Of a stretch of 55,784 bases of DNA, positions 20,466 to 29,681 are shown piece after piece. The position numbers were made by a program, and so were the translations under genes. The first letter of the stretch is position 1, and the number at the start of each line of letters is the position of its first letter. Below the pieces are notes generated by a model, which saw nothing but the letters and a program-made list of their open reading frames with translations, was not told the DNA's origin and did not search any database. Source of the DNA: an uncultured Bacteroidota bacterium (GTDB lineage: Bacteria; Bacteroidota; Bacteroidia; Bacteroidales; 4484-276); contig CAJATL010000108.1 of NCBI GenBank assembly GCA_903944895.1, positions 1-55,784 of the forward strand, given 5' to 3'.

Positions 20466-21260
20466 ATGAAAACAAAAACATTAAAAATTCATATTATAGG
20501 AGGTGGAAATTTAGGTGCTGCCTTAGCAACAGGCCTCACAAAGTTTTCTCCAAATACTGAAATCACAGTTACCCGACGTGCTATTCAACAAATTCAGTAT
20601 TTAGAAAGCAAAAATATCAAGGTATCCTATGACAATACATTTGAAATTAGCCAGTCAGACATCATCCTGCTAACAGTAAAGCCATATCAGGTAGAGGTTG
20701 TTCTTATTGAAATCCTGCCTCATATATCAGGCAAAATTATTGTATCTGCAGTAAGTGGTTTAAGCATCAATACGCTGGAGCAAAAAACAAATCATGACCA
20801 TTCAATTGTAAGGATTATGCCAAATATTGCTGTTCAGTTTGGCGAATCAGCAACATGTATTTCATTTTCAGAAAAATACGATGAAGCTGGCCAAAAAGTT
20901 TTTGAATTATTCAGTCTTCTGGGAACGGCTTTAATCGTCGAAGAAAAACTCATGGATGCAGCCACAATTTTAGGCGCTTGTGGCACTGCTTATGCATTAC
21001 GCTATATCCGGGCATCTATGCAAGCAGGTATTGAAATTGGATTTGATGCAAAAACGGCTTTGGCTATTGCCTCACAAACTGTTAAAGGCGCTGCACAAAT
21101 GACACTTGAAGAAAAAATTCACCCCGAACAATTAATTGATAGAGTCACCACCCCTCAAGGTTGCACTATTGTAGGTCTGAATGAAATGGAACATCAGGGT
21201 TTTAGTTCCTCACTAATAAAAGGAATAAAAACTTCGTTCGGGAAGATTAAGGAATTATAA
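20466..21260 (+). CDS. proC: Pyrroline-5-carboxylate reductase
   Basis: This cytoplasmic enzyme reduces 1-pyrroline-5-carboxylate to proline with NAD(P)H, the last step of proline synthesis. The 264-aa length is normal for the family. An N-terminal Rossmann fold is shown by IIGGGNLGAALATGL (residues 10-24), then LLTVKPYQVEVVL and VSAVSGL. The C-terminal dimerisation domain has the family signature around TTPQGCTIVGLNEME, followed by a short helix. It stands alone, 268 bp after the peptidase gene and 323 bp before lysC, so it may have its own promoter. Sequences around it show no obvious terminator. Confidence 0.93.
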   Translation: MKTKTLKIHIIGGGNLGAALATGLTKFSPNTEITVTRRAIQQIQYLESKNIKVSYDNTFEISQSDIILLTVKPYQVEVVLIEILPHISGKIIVSAVSGLSINTLEQKTNHDHSIVRIMPNIAVQFGESATCISFSEKYDEAGQKVFELFSLLGTALIVEEKLMDAATILGACGTAYALRYIRASMQAGIEIGFDAKTALAIASQTVKGAAQMTLEEKIHPEQLIDRVTTPQGCTIVGLNEMEHQGFSSSLIKGIKTSFGKIKEL

Positions 21261-21583
21261 AATATTAAAAGCATATTCAATAAAATGTTTCTTACTTTAA
21301 GAGATTTCCCACTTGTTTATTAAAGTTGATAAATGAAATGATAAGAACCGCCAGATATCAAAATCAAAAGAAGACTTGCAGCGAAAAGCCAGACTGTTTT
21401 TAGCAAAATGTAAATCCCTGATTAGAACCATTAGTTTGCTCAAATGTGTGCTTTATTTACAAACTTGTGCGCTTACTAACTTAAACGGATTGAGAAAATG
21501 AAAATAAACCGGTGAGTACTAAAGTCGGATGAACAAAAACAAATATTTTAGGCTTAACTTATTCTTAATGAAAATTTTATCTA
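21261..21583. other. Intergenic spacer proC-lysC, no gene seen
   Basis: This 323-bp AT-rich spacer has no credible open reading frame, no strong hairpin with a T-run and no amino-acid-rich leader peptide that would suggest attenuation of the lysine genes. The promoter for lysC-lysA presumably lies here, but I could not pick a convincing Bacteroidota -33/-7 pair. Confidence 0.5.
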
Positions 21584-22903
21584 ATGAAAATAATGAAATT
21601 TGGAGGTACCTCAGTTGGAACTTCACAACGGATGCATGATCTTGTTGATATTATTAATGATGATGAAACTAAAATCGTGGTTTTATCGGCCATGAGCGGC
21701 ACTACAAACGATCTGGTCGAAATAAGTCAGACACTTTACAGCAAGGACAATGACCTGGCCGGAAAACTAATAAATGACCTGGAAGAAAAATACCGGGATG
21801 TTGTTTACGAAACTTATAACGAAAAATCAAGTATTTACATAGGGATCGAATTAATTAAGCTTCATTTTGAATTCCTGCGCTCATTTACGCGCGATCTGTT
21901 CACAATTAATGAGGAGAAAGCCATATTGGCCCAGGGTGAATTACTTTCGACTGCCATTTTTCATCTTCTGTTGCAGGAGCGAAAAATTGAATCGGTGCTA
22001 CTGCCTGCTTTAAATTATATGCGCATTAAAGAGAATGGCGAACCTGATATGCCATTCATTTCCGAAAATCTAAATAAGGAACTGTGCAAATTTGCAGGAA
22101 AAGGCCTATTTATTACACAAGGGTACATTTGCAGAAATGCTTTCGGCGAAATCGACAATTTGCAGCGAGGCGGAAGCGATTACTCTGCAACCATTATTGG
22201 TGCGGTTTTGCAGGCAAACGAAATACAAATCTGGACTGATATTGATGGCATGCACAACAACGACCCACGGATCGTCCAAAACACCTATCCACTGGCTGAA
22301 CTAACATTTGATGAAGCTGCTGAACTGGCCTATTTTGGCGCTAAAATCCTTCATCCAACATGCATTTTGCCGGCGCAAAACCGGAATATCCCGGTAAGAT
22401 TGTTGAACACACTGCACCCGGATGCTCCAGGTACATTGATTTCGGCTAAAAAAACAACGGTTGGAATAAAAGCTGTGGCGGCAAAAGATGGCATTACTGC
22501 AATCAAAATCAAGTCGGGACGGATGTTGATGGCTTACGGGTTTTTGCGTGCGGTTTTTGAAGTTTTCGAGCATTACCACAAACCCATCGACATGATTACC
22601 ACCTCTGAAGTTGCGGTTTCGCTAACCATTGATAATGATTCGGATCTTGACAGCATTACTGAGGAATTGCGAACCTTTGGGGTTGTAGAAGTAAAGTCGA
22701 ATCTCAGCATTGTGAGTATCGTGGGCGTTTTCCCTGCCAATAAACCAAGTTATGTTAATTCCATTTTCGGTCCCCTCAGTGAAATTCCTATCCACATGAT
22801 TTCTTATGGCGGAAGCGAGAATAATATTTCAATTCTTGTGGAAACCAAATTGAAAAACGAAACCCTAAAAGCATTAAACAAAGGCATTTTTAATCTGGAA
22901 TAA
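21584..22903 (+). CDS. lysC: Aspartate kinase, monofunctional
   Basis: This enzyme phosphorylates aspartate to 4-phosphoaspartate, the committed step to lysine, threonine and methionine. The 439-aa protein carries the N-terminal kinase motif K-F-G-G-T-S-V-G (residues 5-12) and the substrate-site segment R-G-G-S-D-Y-S-A-T (about 194-202). A C-terminal ACT regulatory region runs from about 310 (MITTSEVAVSLT) to the end (MISYGGSENNISILV). There is no homoserine dehydrogenase domain, so it is not a ThrA/MetL fusion. The stop codon overlaps the lysA start (TAATG), showing translational coupling and dedication to lysine synthesis. The ACT region suggests allosteric feedback, most likely by lysine, though the effector cannot be read from sequence. 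Confidence 0.93.
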   Translation: MKIMKFGGTSVGTSQRMHDLVDIINDDETKIVVLSAMSGTTNDLVEISQTLYSKDNDLAGKLINDLEEKYRDVVYETYNEKSSIYIGIELIKLHFEFLRSFTRDLFTINEEKAILAQGELLSTAIFHLLLQERKIESVLLPALNYMRIKENGEPDMPFISENLNKELCKFAGKGLFITQGYICRNAFGEIDNLQRGGSDYSATIIGAVLQANEIQIWTDIDGMHNNDPRIVQNTYPLAELTFDEAAELAYFGAKILHPTCILPAQNRNIPVRLLNTLHPDAPGTLISAKKTTVGIKAVAAKDGITAIKIKSGRMLMAYGFLRAVFEVFEHYHKPIDMITTSEVAVSLTIDNDSDLDSITEELRTFGVVEVKSNLSIVSIVGVFPANKPSYVNSIFGPLSEIPIHMISYGGSENNISILVETKLKNETLKALNKGIFNLE

Positions 22904-24088
22904 TGGATACCCAATCTCAACAAAAGATGTTTTCAAAAGAGCTGATACGTAAATTCCAAATAACACCCACTCCTTTCTATTTCTATGATCAGGATTTACT
23001 GAACAAAACACTGGACATCGTGAAAAAGGAAGCAAGTGAATGTGGGTATATGGTACATTACGCGATTAAAGCCAATGCCAACCCACCTTTGCTTAAACAA
23101 ATATTTAATTATGGTTTTGGTGCTGATTGTGTGAGTGGTAATGAAGTTTTGAGGGCTAGAGAAATTGGGTTCCCACCCGAAAATATCGTTTTTGCCGGAG
23201 TAGGGAAAAGTGACCGGGAAATTATAACAGCATTGCAAAATAATATTCATAGCTTTAATTGCGAAAGCTCCCAGGAACTGGAAATTATCAACCAGTTGGC
23301 ATCAGGTATGAATAAAATTGCACCCGTTGCTTTACGGCTAAATCCAAATGTTCATGCAAATACTCATAAATATATAACTACCGGCCTGGAGGAAAATAAA
23401 TTTGGGATTAATCCATGGGAATTGGAACCCATCATTGAAAAACTAAAAGAATATAAAAATATCAAACTTGTCGGATTGCATTTTCATATTGGCTCGCAGA
23501 TTACCAACCTGAATGTTTTTAAATCTTTGTGTATAAAGGTAAATGAATTTCAAAAGCAGTTCCGGCAACAACGGATTTCAATAGCTCATCTTAATTTGGG
23601 TGGAGGGTTAGGTGTTGATTATCATGATCCTGATGGAGGAAAGATTGTTGATTTCGTATCGTTTTTTTAAGCTGTTTCACGATTTCCTTGAGACTTACCC
23701 CGGGCAACAGGTTCATTTTGAATTAGGCCGCTCATTAATAGCCCAGTGCGGATCGCTTATTTCAAAGGTTCTTTACATAAAAAATGGCGTTAATACCGAT
23801 TTTATGATCCTCGATGCAGGTATGACAGAACTTATCCGCCCAGCCTTGTATCAATCTTATCATAAAATCGAAAACCTTACCAATCTATCCGAACAAATGC
23901 AGCGTTACGATGTATTCGGGCCAATTTGTGAGAGTTCTGATTGTTTTGGTAAAGCCATTCAGATGCCTTTGACTAAAAGAGGTGATATTATTGCCATTAG
24001 AAGCACCGGTGCTTATGGTGAGGTGATGTCATCACAGTACAACCTGCGAGAAAAGGTTCAATCTTACTATTCGGAAGGGTTTGATTAA
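22903..24088 (+). pseudogene. lysA: Diaminopimelate decarboxylase split by a +1 frameshift in a T7 run
   Basis: The family decarboxylates meso-diaminopimelate to lysine using PLP. The first frame (22903-23670) gives 255 aa with the PLP lysine in HYAIKANANPP (K56), the HFHIGSQ motif and the glycine-rich LGGGLGVDY. It then stops inside a run of seven Ts (23662-23668). Removing one T joins it directly to the second frame: ...VSFF-KLFHDFLETYPG..., with ELGRSLIAQCG, the active-site segment CESSDCFGKA and a normal C-terminus (QSYYSEGFD). The repaired protein would be 394 aa, a normal family length. All catalytic motifs are intact on both sides, so this may be a recent mutation, a base-calling or assembly error in a homopolymer, or slippage that restores the frame. 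The only other lysA-like sequence in the window is a degenerate 3' fragment near 35.6 kb. Confidence 0.85.
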
Positions 24089-24178
24089 CCTCAAGATTGG
24101 AATTTTTATGTTTTGTAAGCCAAAATCATTTATTTTTGCACAGTTAAGCAGGTCTTCCGGACTAAAAAAATACAACAG

Positions 24179-25045
24179 ATGAATAACATTTTTGCTATTG
24201 GTGGATTAGGTGGCAGCGGCACAAGAGTCGTTGCAGAGGTTTTATTAGCAGCAAATGTTTATCTTGGTGATGACCTGACAGATCAAAGCGATAATCTCAT
24301 CTTTGCCCGTTTATTTAAAAATCCTCACTGGGTGATGAATTCCAGCGATTCTGATTTAAGAAGGCGCCTTAGAATATTTGAAAAGTACATGAGCGGCGAA
24401 AAATGGACATTTTCCGAATCGCTTGAGTATTATCACGCATCACAGGCAAACCCGCAAAGGGATAAAACCAAACGTTACCATCTTTTGCTTGCCGCAAAAA
24501 AATTATTCCCCGATAATCAACTTAGGCAATTCTGGGGATGGAAAGAGCCTAATACGGTGATTTTCCTTAAAACTCTCTTCGGATATTTTGAAAACTTAAA
24601 ATACATTCATGTTATCAGGCACGGATTGGATATGGCATTTTCAGATAATCGCCAGCAGTTGCTTAACTGGGGTGTTTTGTTTGGATTACAAATCGAAAAT
24701 GTTGATTCGCCTGAAGAATTAATTGCTAAACAACTCGATTATTGGATCAAAACAAATAAACACATTTCTAAAATATGCAGTGACCAGGCTGTCGACCGGT
24801 ACTTAGTTATCAATTATTCAGACTTTTGCCATCACCCTGAAATTGAAATTCCCAGGTTGCTAAAGTTTTTAAATATTAATGTGGGTGATGTTTTATTAAA
24901 ACGGATCATTCAAATCCCGAAAATTCCACAAAGTGAAGGAAGGTATAAAGAAAAAAATATTTCTATGTTTTCAGAAAGCCAATTAAATCAAGTCAGTGAA
25001 TTAGGTTTTGAGGTAGGTTGCACTTTAGAAAAAAACTCAATTTGA
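24179..25045 (+). CDS. Sulfotransferase family protein (PAPS-dependent), first of two
   Basis: This is probably a cytoplasmic enzyme that moves a sulfate group from PAPS to a sugar or other glycan acceptor. The 288-aa protein opens with a P-loop-like 5'-phosphosulfate-binding segment, G-G-L-G-G-S-G-T-R (about residues 7-15). It has a W-G-W-K-E-P-N segment (about 119-125) and the 3'-phosphate-binding region IHVIRHGLDMAFSDNRQ (about 142-158). These match the Sulfotransfer_3 type; the acceptor cannot be told. The gene opens the glycan cluster, 90 bp after lysA. A TATTTTTG sequence at 24131-24138 fits the Bacteroidota -7 box, but no well-spaced -33 TTTG accompanies it. Confidence 0.75.
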   Translation: MNNIFAIGGLGGSGTRVVAEVLLAANVYLGDDLTDQSDNLIFARLFKNPHWVMNSSDSDLRRRLRIFEKYMSGEKWTFSESLEYYHASQANPQRDKTKRYHLLLAAKKLFPDNQLRQFWGWKEPNTVIFLKTLFGYFENLKYIHVIRHGLDMAFSDNRQQLLNWGVLFGLQIENVDSPEELIAKQLDYWIKTNKHISKICSDQAVDRYLVINYSDFCHHPEIEIPRLLKFLNINVGDVLLKRIIQIPKIPQSEGRYKEKNISMFSESQLNQVSELGFEVGCTLEKNSI

Positions 25046-25093
25046 TCCAAACAACTTTATGATTTTAGAAAAATTGATAATTACAAGGAAAAA

Positions 25094-26620
25094 ATGAATT
25101 CCGGTGAGAAAATAATGACGACTGGTAAATCATATCAATCAGAGATTGTTTTGATAACTAAAAATGCAGGTATTACCGCTTTCGGATTTCTCTTCCTGAA
25201 CCTTATTTCCTTGGTAAGTAATGCTTTGATAACAAGGTATCTCGGATCTGGTCAGTATGGTTTATTTGTACTATTAACAAGGATTTTGGAGATTTTGACA
25301 ATAATTTCATCTTTGGGGTTCTCCAATACAATCGTACGTTATGTGGCCTCCTATTTTTCCAGGGGTGACTATCAAAGAGTAAAAGGGACTGTTTTTTACA
25401 GTTTGAAAATGGTATTGATTTTCTCCATATTTTTGGCAGCGGCCATTATTCTTTTTAGCCAAACAATCTCAGAGCGTTTATTCGACACTTCTGAATTAAG
25501 CCGCTTCTTTAGTATTTTGATGTTATCTCTGCCATTTTCAGTTATTTCCATGGTTTATTTGTCAACACTAAATGGCCTGAAACAGGTAAAACACGTGGTA
25601 ATCATTAAAAATTTTATTAATCCCGTCATTTACATCCTAATGATCGGCATTGTACTGTTTTTTGACTGTGGTTTAAATGGAATGATCTGGATTTATCTTC
25701 TTACAGGTAGTTTTACGGCAATGCTTGCCTATAGTCAGGTTCGAAGTGTTTTCTTTAAAAAGAAGACCGGAATTATTCCCCTCACTGAGAAAAAAAAGCT
25801 CTGGGAATTTTCGTTACCCATGCTTTTTATACAAATATTCAACAGCACTATTCGGCTGGTTCCCATTTTTATCATGGGGGTTTATCTGCCAACATCAGAC
25901 ATAGGAATTTTTAATATATGCTTAAAGATTGCTTTGATAGTAAGTTTTTCGCTTGAAGCATTCTATATGATTTTTGCCCCGGTAATATCAGAATTGTTCT
26001 CAAAGAATGATCTCCTGATGGTAGAAAATCTTTACAAAACAGTAACAAAATGGATTTTTACTTTCAGTCTTGTTGTGTTTTTTATAATAGTTCTGTTTCC
26101 ATACTCACTGTTGATTGTTTTTGGCGCTGAATTTATCACTGGAACGGGCATATTAATTATCATGGCGGCAGGTGAACTGATTAATGCAAGCGTTGGACTG
26201 GTTGGAATTGTGATTATGATGAGCGGAAGGCCAAAGATTATTCTTTACAATTCAATTCTCTCCTTTCTTATTGTCAGCTTGTTATGTGTTGTTTTAATCC
26301 CCCGGTATGGTGCAGTCGGAGCGGCTTTATCGGTGGCGGTTACTGTTGCATTGATAAATATTATCAGGCTTGTTGAACTTTACTGGTTTGAAAAAATCCA
26401 TCCGTTTAAAAAAAGCTATTTTAAACCACTTATTTCTGGGTTCGTGTCTTTTATAATAACTTATTTTATCTTTGCACAATTAGGGCTCGCCCTATATTTT
26501 GAGTTATGTATTGGCTCACTCTTTTTCCTGATTGTATTTGTCCTTTGCAATTGGATTTTACGGTTGGATGAAGAAGATAAGTATATTCTGAAAACGCTTC
26601 TTAACCAAATTAAGAGATGA
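25094..26620 (+). CDS. Oligosaccharide flippase, Wzx/MATE-like
   Basis: This integral inner-membrane protein likely flips a lipid-linked oligosaccharide to the periplasmic face. The 508-aa sequence has about 12-14 hydrophobic segments spread along its length. Near its N-terminus is the family-typical pattern N-A-x-I-T-R-Y-L-G-x-x-x-Y-G-x-F. The middle SLPMLFIQIFNST segment and the conserved GRPKIILYNS loop also fit polysaccharide-synthesis exporters. It begins 48 bp after the first sulfotransferase and its stop overlaps the next start by four bases (ATGA), so the genes are one operon. The first Met at 25094 is used; M8 is an alternative start. No polymerase or initiating phosphoglycosyl transferase was found nearby. 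Confidence 0.85.
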   Translation: MNSGEKIMTTGKSYQSEIVLITKNAGITAFGFLFLNLISLVSNALITRYLGSGQYGLFVLLTRILEILTIISSLGFSNTIVRYVASYFSRGDYQRVKGTVFYSLKMVLIFSIFLAAAIILFSQTISERLFDTSELSRFFSILMLSLPFSVISMVYLSTLNGLKQVKHVVIIKNFINPVIYILMIGIVLFFDCGLNGMIWIYLLTGSFTAMLAYSQVRSVFFKKKTGIIPLTEKKKLWEFSLPMLFIQIFNSTIRLVPIFIMGVYLPTSDIGIFNICLKIALIVSFSLEAFYMIFAPVISELFSKNDLLMVENLYKTVTKWIFTFSLVVFFIIVLFPYSLLIVFGAEFITGTGILIIMAAGELINASVGLVGIVIMMSGRPKIILYNSILSFLIVSLLCVVLIPRYGAVGAALSVAVTVALINIIRLVELYWFEKIHPFKKSYFKPLISGFVSFIITYFIFAQLGLALYFELCIGSLFFLIVFVLCNWILRLDEEDKYILKTLLNQIKR

Positions 26621-27489
26621 TAGAAAAAAAAATATCGCCAGTTATTGTCATCGGGATGCACCGATCAGGAACCTCTTTGCTTAGCAAGTTATTAGAAGGG
26701 ATGGGAGTTTTTATGGGAGCGGACTGGGAAGAAAACAATGAATCTGAATTTTTTATTGAGATCAACGACTGGCTGCTCAAACAAGCTGGTGTTTGTTGGC
26801 TGGAGCCTGCAAGTTTTAATTACATTTCGGATGATTTCAAATCGGTTATGACTGAAATTGTGAGAAACCGGTTAAAAACTTACCATAGGAATAAATACCT
26901 CGGTAAACATAAAAAAAATAAGAATCTCGCTGATTTGGATTTTGCCTGGGGATGGAAAGACCCCAGAAATACCTTTACATGGGAAATCTGGAAAGAGATA
27001 TTTCCTGAAGCCAAAATCATCCATTTATACAGAAATCCTGTTGATGTAGTAAGCAGCCTGAATATCAGAGAACCCAAGTCAATTTTTTTCACTGGAAATC
27101 CAACAAGAACCGGGTTAAAAAAGAAACTTTTGGGTTACTTTCTTCCATCAAAAAGGATATTCATCCATTCTTTCCGTTCGATGAGCCTTTATGGATCCTT
27201 TGAATTTTGGAAAGAATATGTCAGCAAGGCTCTGACTGTTAATGAGAAGTGTCCCGACAAGATTTTGCATCTGAAATATGAAGACCTTTTAAGTAATCCG
27301 GAGAAATCATTGGTTTGTATTTTATCATTTTTACAAATGGAACTCGATTCACCAACTTTAAAAAAACTTACAAGCTTTATTAATCCAGAACGAAGGTTTG
27401 CCTTTAGAGGTAATGAGAAATATGAAACCTTCTACCTGGAAATTAAAAATGACCCCCTGCTGGTAAGACTAAAATATAATAATATTTGA
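26617..27489 (+). CDS. Sulfotransferase family protein (PAPS-dependent), second of two
   Basis: The 290-aa protein has a clear sulfotransferase P-loop, VIGMHRSGTSLLSKLL (about residues 11-26). This is followed by a W-G-W-K-D-P-R segment (about 109-115) and the 3'-phosphate-binding region IIHLYRNPVDVVSSL (about 130-144). A late LKYEDLLSNPEKSL segment is typical of the family. It probably sulfates a glycan made by this cluster. It differs strongly from the first sulfotransferase, so the two may act on different positions or sugars. Its ATG overlaps the flippase stop codon, indicating translational coupling. The reaction class is well supported; the acceptor is unknown. Confidence 0.8.
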   Translation: MIEKKISPVIVIGMHRSGTSLLSKLLEGMGVFMGADWEENNESEFFIEINDWLLKQAGVCWLEPASFNYISDDFKSVMTEIVRNRLKTYHRNKYLGKHKKNKNLADLDFAWGWKDPRNTFTWEIWKEIFPEAKIIHLYRNPVDVVSSLNIREPKSIFFTGNPTRTGLKKKLLGYFLPSKRIFIHSFRSMSLYGSFEFWKEYVSKALTVNEKCPDKILHLKYEDLLSNPEKSLVCILSFLQMELDSPTLKKLTSFINPERRFAFRGNEKYETFYLEIKNDPLLVRLKYNNI

Positions 27490-27503
27490 TTTTTTAAAAT
27501 CTA

Positions 27504-28379
27504 ATGAATAATTATCCGCTCATATCAATACTGCTTCCGGCTTATAACCATGAGCAATTCATTTCAAGAACACTCGACAGTATTCTTGCGGACAATTATC
27601 CTAACAAAGAGCTTATTATTATTGATGATGGATCAACGGATAATACAGGAAAGATACTGGAAAAATGGATAGAAGAGCATAAAAATCATTTTAAAATAAT
27701 CTTTGAATCCAGAAATAACAAGGGTGTTACCAGCACACTTAATGACCTTATAAATTTATGCTCGGGAGAATATCTTGTTTTTATTCATAGCGACGATTAT
27801 TTGCTACAGGATGGGATCATCAAAAGATATTTGTATTTATGTCGTAATACCGATAAATCAGCTGTATTTGCTGATTGTATTGTTGTTGATGGAGAAAACA
27901 GGTTGATAACTGAAAGTGGCCTGACTGGATTCTATAATGCTGATAAAAGGAAACTTTACGCTGATGAATCACTCAAAAAAGAAATAATTTCCAATTGGTC
28001 AGTTCCTGGCGGAACATTAATGGTAAAAAAGAAAGTTTACGATAGTTTTAAATATAACCCACATTATCTTGTCGAGGATCTCGATTTTTACCTTCGCATG
28101 TCTTCTTTAAATCAAATTGGGTTTTTAGACGAAAAAGTCAGCGCTTACAGGGTACATGGCAATAATACCTGTTTATTGGATGAGAATTTTGTTAAGGTCA
28201 GAAAAGCATTGGTTCATTCGCTTATTCGAAATTCGAAATATTTTCCATTAAATTACAAATTGTTGAGCTATCTGAGCATGATAAAATATTATAAGAGAAT
28301 ACTTTATTATCAATTTAAAAAGGAAATTAAAAAGACACTAAAACTATTTACCCAGGATAAAAAATGTCTAACACTTTAA
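27504..28379 (+). CDS. Glycosyltransferase family 2
   Basis: This is an inverting GT-A glycosyltransferase that adds a sugar to a growing oligosaccharide on the cytoplasmic side of the membrane. The 291-aa protein begins with the GT2 opening SILLPAYNHEQFISRTLDSI, has the nucleotide-binding I-I-I-D-D-G-S-T-D (about residues 35-43) and the metal-binding D-x-D-type motif in IHSDDYLL (about 94-101). A VEDLDFYLRMS segment around 190-200 supplies the likely catalytic ED pair. The C-terminus is basic and rich in K and Y, suggesting peripheral membrane contact. It starts 14 bp after the sulfotransferase and overlaps the next gene by 16 bp. Donor and acceptor are not predictable. Confidence 0.87.
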   Translation: MNNYPLISILLPAYNHEQFISRTLDSILADNYPNKELIIIDDGSTDNTGKILEKWIEEHKNHFKIIFESRNNKGVTSTLNDLINLCSGEYLVFIHSDDYLLQDGIIKRYLYLCRNTDKSAVFADCIVVDGENRLITESGLTGFYNADKRKLYADESLKKEIISNWSVPGGTLMVKKKVYDSFKYNPHYLVEDLDFYLRMSSLNQIGFLDEKVSAYRVHGNNTCLLDENFVKVRKALVHSLIRNSKYFPLNYKLLSYLSMIKYYKRILYYQFKKEIKKTLKLFTQDKKCLTL

Positions 28380-29662
28380 ATCAATTATTCTTCAAAATGC
28401 GACAGCAATTCTTTAGGGCAGTGTTCAGATGGTTGCCAGCCAATTTTTTAAACCCCTCTGAATCATTAAAAAAAAGAACTTTGGTGCCTTGCGATTTCAT
28501 GAATTGCGGATCAGTTTTATTTGTCGGACATGATGCTAACCTTGCCGGTGCGCAGGTTTTGCTTCTCAGTTTAATCAAATGGATAAATCAGAACACAGGA
28601 ATAACCATAAAGCTTATTTTACTTGACGGAGGACTGCTTTTTAATCAATTTGAGCAACTTGCAAAAACAGTTGTCTGGAAGGATTTACTAAAACAACATC
28701 CTGATATCATAAAAAGGAAAAAATGGTTAACCGGATTCGTTGGTAAAACTGATATCATTTACGGAAATTCAATCCTTTCGGCAGCCATTTATGATGAGCT
28801 AAAATTCCTGGATGTTCCGTACATTTCTCATATTCATGAACTCGAAAAATCTATTCAATCTTATGTTGGTAAAAGTACCATTCAAAAAATGATTCGTTAC
28901 ACTGGTAAATATATAGCCTGCTCAACCCCGGTGAGTATTAATCTTCACAAGAATCACCATATCAATCCAAAAAAAATCTCAATCGTACATGAATTTATTG
29001 AGAGAATGGAATTAAAATTTAATAGCCCTATCAACATTTGCCGCAAAAAATTAGGGCTTGTTGAAGATGGTTTAATTGTATTTGGGTGCGGGACAGTTTG
29101 CTGGAGAAAAGGTGTTGATATTTTTATTGATACTGCATCATTACTCAAAACACGTGGATTGAAAAATTTTCATTTCTATTGGATCGGCAAAAACCTCTGG
29201 GATGTTGATCCGGTTTCATCCAGCCGCTATTCCTGGAGTAGCCTGGCAAAAAAGATGGAGGACAATGGCCTTACCGGCTGCATTACCTTTTTAGGGGTTA
29301 AGGAAAATGTTATGGAATATTTTCTGGCTGGCGATGTGTTTTATTTACCTTCACGAGAAGATCCGTTTCCTTTGGTCTGCCTTGAAGCAGCACAATGTGG
29401 CCTGCCTGTTATTTGTTTTGAGGAAGCCGGTGGAATGCCTGATTTCGTTGAAAACAATGCAGGTTACACAGTGCCATTTGAAAATATAAGTATAGTCATC
29501 GAGAAGCTTATGTTTTTACATGAAAACAAGCAAAAGCTCGAAGAACTTGGTATTGCTGCCCGACATAAGTTACTCAACCGACATCTGGTTGAAATCGCAG
29601 CACCTCAAATTTTAGACATTTGTCAGAATCTTTACAATCAGCATTATAAACTTTTATCTTAA
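28364..29662 (+). CDS. Glycosyltransferase family 4 (GT-B fold)
   Basis: The 432-aa protein is a retaining GT-B glycosyltransferase. An N-terminal acceptor-side domain starts around residue 45 (GSVLFVGHDANLAGAQ). The donor-side domain has GCGTVCWRKGVDIFIDTA (about 244-261) and the family phosphate/sugar-binding stretch REDPFPLVCLEAAQCGLP, a D-x7-E form of the E-x7-E motif. The first 40 residues are basic and amphipathic and may touch the membrane. Its start lies inside the end of the upstream GT2 gene. The neighbour downstream has a related GT4 domain with the same REDPFPxVxLEA motif, so this pair may add successive residues of the same glycan. Confidence 0.85.
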   Translation: MSNTLNQLFFKMRQQFFRAVFRWLPANFLNPSESLKKRTLVPCDFMNCGSVLFVGHDANLAGAQVLLLSLIKWINQNTGITIKLILLDGGLLFNQFEQLAKTVVWKDLLKQHPDIIKRKKWLTGFVGKTDIIYGNSILSAAIYDELKFLDVPYISHIHELEKSIQSYVGKSTIQKMIRYTGKYIACSTPVSINLHKNHHINPKKISIVHEFIERMELKFNSPINICRKKLGLVEDGLIVFGCGTVCWRKGVDIFIDTASLLKTRGLKNFHFYWIGKNLWDVDPVSSSRYSWSSLAKKMEDNGLTGCITFLGVKENVMEYFLAGDVFYLPSREDPFPLVCLEAAQCGLPVICFEEAGGMPDFVENNAGYTVPFENISIVIEKLMFLHENKQKLEELGIAARHKLLNRHLVEIAAPQILDICQNLYNQHYKLLS

Positions 29663-29681
29663 AAATTAGTGACGATGAATT

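Noticed and set aside
21261-21583. Possible lysine riboswitch or leader peptide before lysC.
   Set aside because: No Lys-rich leader and no multi-helix fold or terminator was visible by eye.
24097-24138. Candidate Bacteroidota promoter (TTTG at 24112 and TATTTTTG at 24131) before the glycan operon.
   Set aside because: The -7-like box fits but the spacing to TTTG is only 15 bases, shorter than the usual 19 or so. Kept only as a remark in the gene entry.
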